Positions 23,182 through 31,608 of a stretch of 64,000 nt of DNA are shown here, piece after piece; position 1 is the first letter of the stretch; each line of letters opens with the position of its first letter. Under the pieces are notes generated by a model that ran no database searches, was not told where the DNA came from, and was given only the letters and a program-made list of their open reading frames with translations. Position numbers and translations under genes: made by a program. The DNA lies in the NCBI GenBank assembly GCA_002197995.1, contig NGZR01000002.1, positions 8,184,001-8,248,000 on the forward strand. Direction: 5' to 3'. The stretch is from Gaeumannomyces sp. JS-464. Taxonomy: Eukaryota; Ascomycota; Sordariomycetes; Magnaporthales; Magnaporthaceae.

Positions 23182-24355
23182 TATAGGTGTGATTTTCCGG
23201 TGTTTTCTTGGTGACTGGAGACCAACCTTCTCGATGAGGCTGGAGGGCGTTTTCTAGATTCTGGGGGAGTTTGAGGTTTCTCGAAAGGGAAAAAAGCCAA
23301 AACTGGGGGATTTGCGTAGGAAGCACGATTACTTGATTGTGGACCAGTTTGCGGGAATCAACACTGGCTGTGCTTTAAAGCCATCCAATATATTTTAAAC
23401 TGATAGGAACGGAAATAGGAACGGATACGGGAAAGGAGAGAGAGAAAACAGAAAACAGAAAACAGAAAACAGAAAACAGAAAACAGAAAACAGAAAACAG
23501 AAAACAGAAAACAGAAAACAGAAAACAGGAGACGAGAAGGGACATAGGAAGAGCAGAAAGGAAAACGGAAGAGGGAAAGAAAAAGGAAGCGAAGCAGGAA
23601 AAAGGATGGGCGTTATCCCGAAACTGGCGAGCGGAATGCCCGGTCCCGATGGGTATGTCTACCCAGCCTACCTTCGGTCCTCTCGGCCTGTCCGCTACTC
23701 CTACCAACAGCAGGAAACAACAGTTCTTCAACCGGGCCGAGCCCGAGCCGGCATTATTGACAAGATTATTTCGGGGCGAATCCTGGTTGCGAAGTCAGTA
23801 ACTGTGTGTTTCCGTCCTCGATAGGACTGGGTCATCTTTCAGTGAGGTGCCGAGACACTGGCAGGGTTCCATACCGAGCCTATCAAGTTCGATGACAACT
23901 GTGCAACCTAGAGGTCGCATCGGGGGCGTTTAGCCAACTCTCTGTCGCCTAATTGTGGAGATCCTCCGGGTAATGCTAGTAGGTTTTCTGTTCTAGACGG
24001 ATTAACCCGAGACTGCTGTCCCCAGCCGCGTGTACTCTCAAAGTGATCTCGAAGGAAGGAAGGATTGCTGATGGAAATGGTTTCATTTGTTTATAGTAGG
24101 ATCTGCCGGTGGGACCGGCAAAGGGATCATGTCTTCGTGCGGCAGACCTCATATGCATGTGTTGGTAACGGATCGTAAAGGCGTCGACGGACACAATGAC
24201 GGGCTATACAACCCCACGTGGCATGCCTTTACTTAGAGGCTGACATCAAGTTGGAGTCAGGCCTTGTCAAGCAGCCACTTCAAGACGCGCAAGTACACCG
24301 TCTACGCTATATTCCCCCGTCGAACACCCGAAGTCGCACCAGCAAGCAGCAAGCA
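23182..24355. other. Intergenic region with a heptanucleotide microsatellite
   Basis: Contains the 12-copy repeat at 23444-23527 and otherwise nothing recognisable. The last 60 bases before 24356 are C/A-rich, like a fungal 5' leader. Confidence 0.4.
23444..23527. repeat. (GAAAACA)12 microsatellite
   Basis: Twelve perfect copies of the heptamer GAAAACA fill 84 bases without interruption. The flanks (from about 23405 to 23600) are also purine-rich. Any open frame across it is compositional. Confidence 0.97.
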
Positions 24356-24670
24356 ATGCAGTCCTTCAAGGTCCTGGTCCTCCTCGGCCCCCTGGCCGTC
24401 GCCGTCGCCACCCCTCTGGCCCTTGGCACGTCCCCCGACACTGGCGGCACTGGTAAGTTCCCAGCCTCCTCCCCACAGACCCAGCCAGGGCCACAAGAAA
24501 TATTGACGGGCTGACAACCGCGAGAGGTCGACCTCATCCCGCGGGCGTGCAACTGCGAGGGGGCCAGGAAGTGCAAGCAGAACTGCAAGGCGTTCGGCTC
24601 CGTCTCTGGCTTCTGCGCCATGTCCTGCGACAGCGCCAATGGCTGCTCAACGGGGCGGAACTGGTCGTAG
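24356..24670 (+). CDS. Small secreted cysteine-rich protein (effector-like)
   Basis: Exon 1 (24356-24452) encodes a classic signal peptide (MQSFKVLVLLGPLAVAVATP). A 72-nt intron with a consensus GTAAGT donor (24453) and a CTGAC branch site ends at 24524. Exon 2 (24525-24670) encodes a compact Cys-rich tail with the spacing C-x-C-x6-C-x3-C-x9-C-x3-C-x6-C. The predicted precursor is 80 residues, with about 60 after cleavage and seven cysteines. The acceptor (GCGAG) is weak, so the intron end could differ by a codon. I do not recognise the family. Size, signal peptide and cysteine density fit a secreted effector or antimicrobial-like protein, which is inference. Confidence 0.65.
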
Positions 24671-25068
24671 CCGGCTTGCTCGCGGAAAGGGGGTTGGTCC
24701 AATCGGCCGGAGGCGCGCTGAGTACCCGCGCGACAATTTAACATGGGAGCGAGGGGTGGCTGCTGTCGGGGAAGGCGCGCCCGGCTACGCCCATGCGAAT
24801 GGCTGCTTTCACCTTTTTGCACCACAGCCAGACCTATCGATGAATAACAGCTTTATCATAGGCTATTACAGTTGGGCTTGTCCGCCGAGCAGGGACGGGA
24901 ACAGCCAGAGTTGCATCCTAGAATGCTTCTCATTGCTCTCTTGGCAGAATCCGCACGGCGATGGGCATTGACGGAGGTGCCGTAAACGGCACCAATACCA
25001 AGCGTAAAGCCCATGGCTGGTGTATTACAATACATTTAAGGGCTATATTGCGATTTCTTGTCGTGTGT
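24671..25068. other. Intergenic stretch between convergent genes
   Basis: 3' flanks of the small secreted protein gene and of the S10 carboxypeptidase gene. No other feature seen. Confidence 0.4.
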
Positions 25069-27244
25069 CTATGCAATGAATGCAAGTAAGCCAAACAGCA
25101 CCAGAAACAACGACACCGACATCGTGGATGCGGCAGACGAATTCCCAGAACCCCCATCACCACTGTCGCTCCCATCCCCACCACCACCACCACCTCTCGT
25201 GCCATTCCCACCGGCGCCGCACCCCGCCGGTGCCGAGCCGACGGCGCCCTTGGGCGGGCCGCCCAGGTCCCCCTGCGCGGGCTGGGGCACCTCGCGCTGC
25301 GCCGGCGTCGTGAACGGCGCCGTCGAGCCCAGGTCCGGCACGCGGCCGAGCAGCACCTCCAGGTGCCTAAAGGCCGCGGCCGGCTGGTACTGCGGGATCA
25401 TGTGCCCGGCCATCTCGACGCCGACATACGTCAGCCCCCGCTCCTTGTGCGTGACGCCCAGCACGCCCGACGCGGCCAGGGACTCGATGCTGACCTCGCG
25501 GTGGTAGGGGACGAAAAAAGGGGCTGCGGGCCGCTCCTGGAACCCGAGCTTGCCGCCCCACGTCATGTTCTGGATCGCGAGCAGCGTGCCGTTGGCGATC
25601 AGGACCATGTCGAGGGCGCCGTGGCCGATGATGACGTTTTGCGTCCGGTCGATGACGCCGGGGAGCACCGTCAGGGCCGAGGGCCCGGATGTGTCGGTGC
25701 CGTTGACGAAGACGCGGCGCTCGGAGCAGGGCCGCCAGCGGGAGGCGGCAGGGGCATGAAGTGCCTGCTTAACGTCTGCGCGGTCAAAGTAAAAGGTTGT
25801 CCCGGCCGGTACGTAGGGAAATGATGTAGGGACTGGTCGTGACGATCAGCGTTGAGCAGGGCTGGGCCTTTTTCAGGGGTTCAGGGGTAAATGTGGGTCA
25901 CGGGCCACCACCATAACAAAGAGGGAGAATGTCGTAAAACCCACAGCCAATTATGTCCCACAGGATTGGGCAGGTCGCTGTGACCTGGTAGATGTTGAAG
26001 CAGGTATTGATATCGTTGGCAGCCGAGAAGACATCGTTGAACATGGACTCGCACTGGTTATCGCCCTCCCCAGGGAGCTTGATAGGCAAAGGTCCTTTTG
26101 GCGGGTAGCTGAGGCCTTGGTTCATATACTCTGTGAAGCCGCAGTGGCTGTCCCGGCCGCGGACTTGGTTTAAAAAGGTGTCGTTAAAGGGGAAAACACC
26201 CGGCCAGGCGTTTACGAGTCCCATGACGGTAATGTCCTGCTGAAGGCCATCCCTGGCAATCGAGGGGTCGTAAATGATCATGCCCGACATGTTGTAGTAC
26301 GTCTTGTCGTTGGCGTTGAGCATGGCGTCGGCGATGTATGGACAGTACATGCCGCTGATGTCCTCGGATCCCGTGATGTTAGTCAAGGGGTAGTCGGACG
26401 GTATCGGCGCAGGACTGGGGCCGCCAGAGGGGGTCGGGGAAGCGGGCTTACGCATAGGACTCGCCCGTGATGAACACCTTGTAACCCTGCATCGAGAAGG
26501 TGTTTACAAAATTGCGCCAGAATCCAAGGAACTGGGAAGCAACATCTTTCTCGCTGGTAGCGGTGGGCGTGCCAGTGCTGTACCCGGTGCCCACAGGCTG
26601 CTCGATCCAAATGACGTTGGTCAAGTTTGTCCACGACCACGGGTTAGGCACGGGCCTGAAGGTGCCTTTCTGCCAGAAGATTGGGCCATTCTCCTGCACC
26701 AGCCCCATCAGAGACGAGCAGCCAGGCTAAGGGGCGATGAGGGCTGTCAGCATGGCACCTGAGCAAAGATTGTAGATGAGCACCTACACCTCCGTTGAGC
26801 CAGATCACAATCTCCTTCTCGGGCGTCGGGTTTATCGACGGGAAGAACCAGAAGAAGAGACCATTGGGGTCCGTGGGATTGTCAGTTACGGGCAGAAGTC
26901 CTGCGTACGACTCCCCAGCATCAAAGTTGACATCTGGGATGCCGGTGCCATTGACGGCGAATCCTGCAAGAAAGAGCCGTCGTGGTCAACACCCCAATGC
27001 ATGGCAGGCACGATACTTAGGTGAGCTGCGTACTGGTTGTATTGGCATTCAGGAAGCGTGGATTTGGTCTCGTTTGCCTTGCATCATGCCTGTGCCCGTT
27101 GATCGCCTGGAACTCGATGTCCTTCTGGTAGAAGTCTGGCTCCTGGGCCATTCCCGGAGTGGCGCCATAGGGAATGAAATTCTTGTAGGCGGCCACCGCG
27201 CCTAGGAGCAGGGAAATCGAAGGGATAAACGGCCGTAGGAACAT
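25069..27244 (-). CDS. Secreted serine carboxypeptidase, family S10, probably GPI-anchored
   Basis: S10 enzymes remove C-terminal residues from peptides in the vacuole or cell wall. Exon 1 (27244-27034) starts with a signal peptide ([16 protein letters not shown]). Exon 2 (26963-26788) ends at IWLNGG, and exon 3 (26726-26452) reads PGCSSLMG to ITGESYA with the nucleophile Ser at about residue 219. Exon 4 starts at 26354 with [11 protein letters not shown]. The last exon holds [14 protein letters not shown], the catalytic Asp ([15 protein letters not shown]) and His (VEMAGHMIP). Introns are 70, 61 and 97 nt; the exon 4/5 junction (between about 25930 and 25832) is not resolved. The end is Gly/Ser-rich followed by a hydrophobic tail ([15 protein letters not shown]), as for a GPI signal. 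Confidence 0.88.
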
Positions 27245-28403
27245 GTTGAGGATGGCTATCCGAGACGGTGATCGACGGCGCCGAATTGAAACTTCTCAGT
27301 CCAGTCGAAAGGACTCTCGTTTGCAACTTGAGACGCAAAAGAGACGGGGAGGAGAGGGCGGTCGGAAAGAACGGGGAACGAAGGGGCTTTCCAGGAACCA
27401 TCAAGTCAGCTCGCCATCCCTCTCGCTCGACACCATTCGGACGGGCAGGTTTGTGTCATGTTTTATACAGGCCCATTGGTCAGGCTAACGCCCAGCCAGG
27501 AAGCAGCACGGTACAGACGCACGAGGAAAGGCCGCATCATCCGCGTCGGCCCGGGGAGGAAGGATAAAAGGCCAGAGGGGGCCGGAATGGGACTAGCCAG
27601 GTATCGATGGGACGTTCACATGGTGGAAGTGACAGTGCGGATTGCGCGTTTGTCGTCGTCGTCGCTGCCGGCTACAAGATGGGCGTCGAAAGCCGACCGA
27701 CCGACCACCGGCAATTGCACGGATTCAGTTGGTGCCGCAGCGCTCTTGCATGGGTACAAACTTTGTAAAGTTTAGCCAATTGTGCATTGGACGCATCGGC
27801 CGGCATGAGCCGGCACCCGCAAGTGGATGACTGCATGATGGGATCGCCTCGAAGTGCTCAGCACTGCAACCCCCAGCGCACCACCCGATCGGCCATTGAG
27901 GATGCCCGTTTCGGGACAGCGGCAGCCGTTTGTGGGCCAGAGAACTCCTAGGTTAGAAATTTTGTCATTCCCATCACATAGCAGCTGGGGCACAACTGTA
28001 TGATCACCGTATTTCGAAAGGGAATATCCTCCAGGGGATAAGAGACGAGACGTCGAAACGCACTCTGATGCAACGGCAACGGTCCCATAGACAACATCAG
28101 GAACGGGAATCAACTGTGAATTTCGTGAAAGCGTCTGTAGTTAGCAGCAAAACCGGAACTTGCATCCTGAGCTCGTTGACGGCTGACGTTGCAGCTGAGG
28201 CTCCCTGCGGGTCTGTATGGCTGCATGGATTGATCTGATGTAGTGGTACGCGGCCATCGGGGCATGAAACCTGCATCCAGGGCGAAAGTGCTGATAAGTC
28301 TAGGAGGTGCGTAAGTGAGAAAGGGACGCGTAGGAACATCATGTAGGTGGCAATATAGAAAGGGCGTCTAGAAGTACAGGTGAGAGGATAAAAGGCGGCC
28401 CGA
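27245..28403. other. Intergenic region
   Basis: Promoter of the S10 carboxypeptidase gene and 3' flank of the release-factor gene, both minus strand. No gene or repeat recognised. Confidence 0.4.
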
Positions 28404-29807
28404 CTACTTCTTGCCTTTGCCGCCACCCTCGCCGGCAGCAGCCGCAGCAGCAGCGGCCTCCTCGTCGGCGATGAGCATGCGCACGTCCTTGGCCGCCATG
28501 TACTCGCGCGCACCGTCGAGAATGCGGTCGATGGCCGGCCCGCCCTGGACGGCGTCGGGCAGGTTGTGGACGTCGAGCCCGCTGCGATGGTCCGTGACGC
28601 GGTCCTGCGCGTAGTTGTACGTTCGGATCTTGTCGCCGCGCGTGATGCGGTCCTTGGAGAGCACGCTGCTGCGCAGGCTGGCCGCCTGCTCCTCGCGCCG
28701 CTCGCGCCGCTGCGCCGCCACGCGCGACCGCAGAATCTTCCACGCCTCCTCGCGGTTGCGCTGCTGCGACCGTGAGTCCTGCATGCTCACCACGGCGCCC
28801 GACGGCAAGTGTGTCAGCCGGATCGCCGACTCGGTCTTATTGACGTGCTGCCCGCCCGCGCCGCGCGCCCGCATCGTCTCGGTGCGGACCTCGGTCGGGT
28901 CGATGTAGAGGTCGCTGTTGGGATCGTCCATGTCGGCCGACGAGTCCTCGCCCGACTCGCCCGACTCGGGGAATGACGGCAGCACCCAGACGGCGACGGC
29001 GCTCGTGTGCGTGCGCCCCTGCTTCTCGGTCGCCGGCACGCGCTGCACGCGGTGCATGCCCGACTCGCCGCGGAACACGTCGTACGCCCCGCCGTGCTGC
29101 ACCTCCAGGATGGCCTCCTGCAGTGGCATCTCGCCGTCCGAGCCCTTCATGTCGCCCGCGCCCTCGGCGAGCTCGTACGACACCACGCGGGTGCGGTACC
29201 CCCGGCGCGCGCACACGTTCTGATACATGCGGAACAGCGTGTCGGCGAAGAACCGGCCCTCCAACCCACCCGGGCCGGGCCGCAACTCGATCAGGCACGG
29301 CATGTCGGCGAAGGGGTGCTTCGGGGTCAGGGCGACCGACAGGCGGTTGCCGAGGGCGTCGAGGTCGGCGCGGGTCGAGTCGAGCTCGTCGCGCGCCAGG
29401 TCGCGCATCTCGGGGTCCTCGGCCGGCGACGCTACCAGCGCCTCGAGCTCGCCGATGCTGGGCGCGCGCGTCCTCCCAGGCCTGGAGCGCCGCCGCCACG
29501 CCCGCGATCTCGCCCGCGCGCTTGCCTTGGCCGCCTCGAAGCTCGCCTCCAGCGCCGCTTCAGCTTGCGCGTGCTCGGCCGCGAGCTTCCGGGCGCGGAG
29601 TAGGAGGATTTGGGGGAGTCGTCCATTTGCGTCGGCTGCTGGGGGTTTGCGTGCGTCGCCGGTTCGTTAGCCGTCGAGGGGGGAGAGGCAGAGGGGCCCA
29701 ATGTCCGGTCGAGTCCTACCCGTGCTAGCTTTGCGAATGAGCTGGAGAAACGCAGGCCGCGGCGACGATCTCAGGCATCGTCGGCAGACCCATTCCGCCC
29801 GCAACAT
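28404..29807 (-). CDS. MRF1: Mitochondrial peptide chain release factor 1
   Basis: It ends translation at UAA/UAG in mitochondria. Exon 1 (29807-29720) encodes a basic presequence (MLRAEWVCRRCLRSS...). An 84-nt intron (29719-29636, with a GGCTAACG branch site) follows. Exon 2 (29635-28404) carries the N-terminal helix (LLLRARKLAAEH), the PCRF domain (IELRPGPGGLEG, HRVQRVP) and the RF-1 domain with GGQ at about residues 290-292 (RARGAGGQHVNKTESAIR). The total is about 439 residues, with an Ala/Gly/Lys tail. Between 29515 and 29462 the open frame reads Arg-rich text, whereas the alternative frame reads GEIAGVAAALQAWEDARA, which is what the family has there. A pair of compensating indels is likely. 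Confidence 0.9.
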
Positions 29808-30612
29808 GATCCCGCATTTAATTATGCCGAGCTTGGGTTTAGATCAGGCTTTGGTGGTCTCGATCCATCTCGACTTTTTTTTCTTCCTCTGACCTCATCC
29901 GTCCAACAGCGAACCTGACCCACCACGATTGACCAATCACGCGGAGTGCTCGAGAGCCGCCCCACATTCAGTTTCATCTCTGCTTCCCTGTTTGGCCATG
30001 ATATATGTAAAGTTGACAATGATCAATATCGATCGCAAATCCATTTTCCAAATCGACACCTAACGCCTAAACACCTTTTTAAATCGATTTCTTACCTACC
30101 TACCTACCTAGACAGGTACCTAGGTATCCATTGAACAGTCCCGTTTGCCGGCCGGGCAAGCCAACCGACACTACACAAACCCCAATTACCCACCCCCATT
30201 AGGGAAAGCATCCAACCAATGGTCCCATGCTGCGGCGTCGCTACCACTGCGAATTGTTTCCACTGTCGTGGCGGCTTGACGACTGACAAGCATCGCCCCT
30301 ACTGAAACCATCTAGACATTTCAGTCGGAGATGCCAAATCTGAAAGGATGCTGGTGAAGTGTTAGTATAGCGGGGAGTGAGCGTGATGATGTGCGGGTTC
30401 GGCAACCCCAAGTAAACATCCAGCAAAATAGAAGGGGGTGGTCGGCTTTGTACTGAAACTGGATTGTGCTGTCCGGCTGGAAAGCCTGCCCAGCTTTTTG
30501 TGCTGGTTGTCTCGCCAAGAGCCATCATCACAGCACCATCTTCTGTGCTTCACCTTGTTCAGTTCGTCTCAATCCAATCTCCTTTGACCACTGATCGAAA
30601 AACAGAGCAAAA
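29808..30612. other. Divergent promoter region
   Basis: Lies between the start of the release-factor gene (minus) and a small unknown gene (plus). It contains the TACC-type repeat at 30091-30127. No other gene is supported. Confidence 0.4.
30091..30127. repeat. TACC/GGTA short tandem and inverted repeat
   Basis: Four to five TACC units are followed by GACA and then GGTACCTAGGTA, making an imperfect hairpin. Such CTACC/GGTAG clusters are common in intergenic DNA of this group of fungi. A weaker one is seen near 31412-31425. Confidence 0.6.
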
Positions 30613-31242
30613 ATGGAGGGAGATGCAAATCGAGCGGAGCCGGAAGGGGGCGTTCTCCCCGTCTTCGTTACGGCCGACGTCCCCAGCTCGGTCCTAGGCC
30701 AGCTGTTCCAAGACGACGCCACCTTCCAAAAGCGCGAGTCCCTCCGCCTGCACATCATCGGCGCCGAGTCGGCCGCCGAGCTCGAGCTCGTCGACCAATG
30801 CATCGAAACCAGCAACGAGCGCTCGCGACCGCCCATGACTGCCGGTTCGCCCTTCCTCGGCTGGGACCTAACCCGGATCAACGAGTGGTTCGTCCGGAAC
30901 GTCCGGGCCAAGGGCGCTTACACCCGGACGAGCAGCACGTTCCTCGTCGTTGAAAAGCACAGCGAGGCGACGGGCTCGGTCGACGTCGTTGGGGCCGACG
31001 CCGGCCTGGCGCTGCCGCCCAAGGGCCCTGGCGCTGGAGGAGATGGGCCGTCGGAGGGAGCAGGCGCGCCTGAAGAATCCGGCTTACGAGGGGAACGAGG
31101 ACAACGAGTCTCAGAACCTCCGGTGCACCTTTACAGTGGCCCGCCAGATCGCCACCCTCGTGGAGCTGGGGAGCAGTCGCTCTACAAGAATCGTGATCCT
31201 AACATTGTCTGGTCGGAATCCGATATCCCACTTCAGCTTTGA
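30613..31242 (+). CDS. Small conserved-looking protein of unknown function (internal compensated frameshift)
   Basis: A single open frame of 209 codons runs from ATG 30613 to TGA 31242. The first 130 residues (DVPSSVLGQLFQDD, ERSRPPMTAGSPFLGWDLTRIN) look like a real folded protein. From about 31021 to 31171 the frame turns Gly/Pro-rich, while the next frame reads ALALEEMGRRREQARLKN, EGNEDNESQNLRCTFT and VARQIATLVELG. The original frame then resumes with EQSLYKNRDPNIVWSESD. Indels at AAGGGCCC 31021-31028 and at G4 31168-31171 would restore one continuous, charged, helical protein. No domain is recognised. Confidence 0.6.
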   Translation: MEGDANRAEPEGGVLPVFVTADVPSSVLGQLFQDDATFQKRESLRLHIIGAESAAELELVDQCIETSNERSRPPMTAGSPFLGWDLTRINEWFVRNVRAKGAYTRTSSTFLVVEKHSEATGSVDVVGADAGLALPPKGPGAGGDGPSEGAGAPEESGLRGERGQRVSEPPVHLYSGPPDRHPRGAGEQSLYKNRDPNIVWSESDIPLQL

Positions 31243-31608
31243 GGTCACCGCGCAGAGGGCAGCTGCCGTGGCGGCGCTTTGTTTGTCAAAAATTCGAGTA
31301 CATAGATGCCACCGCGTCAGTGGAAAAGAAGAAAAAAGACGGACAAGGTCAAAACCCAACGAGAGGCCGCAGGGGGTCAAGGGCAATCAAGTCGACAAAT
31401 TAACCTATCTAGGTACCTATCTTGTAGACACCGACAACGCACTGAGACACACTCGGATGAGAAGAAAATTGCAACAATATCAGTTGGCATCACAATCCTC
31501 GTCTTCGTCGGCTTCGCTGGCAAGTACCTCTCCTTAGCCAAGAATTGAAGAGATGACTGTTTGCGTTTCCCTTGTTGAAACCTTGGAGTTGTGCTGGAGG
31601 AGACATTT
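31243..31608. other. Convergent intergenic stretch
   Basis: Short 3' flank between the small unknown gene and the C2H2 gene. No feature beyond a small GGTACC-containing repeat near 31412. Confidence 0.35.

Noticed and set aside
23375..23731. Open frame with repeated FLFSVFC units on the minus strand
   Set aside because: Produced entirely by the (GAAAACA)12 microsatellite.
29636..29701. Start of MRF1 at ATG 29701
   Set aside because: That frame reads into the wrong N-terminus. The ATG at 29807 gives a mitochondrial presequence and a consensus intron that joins in phase to the conserved helix.
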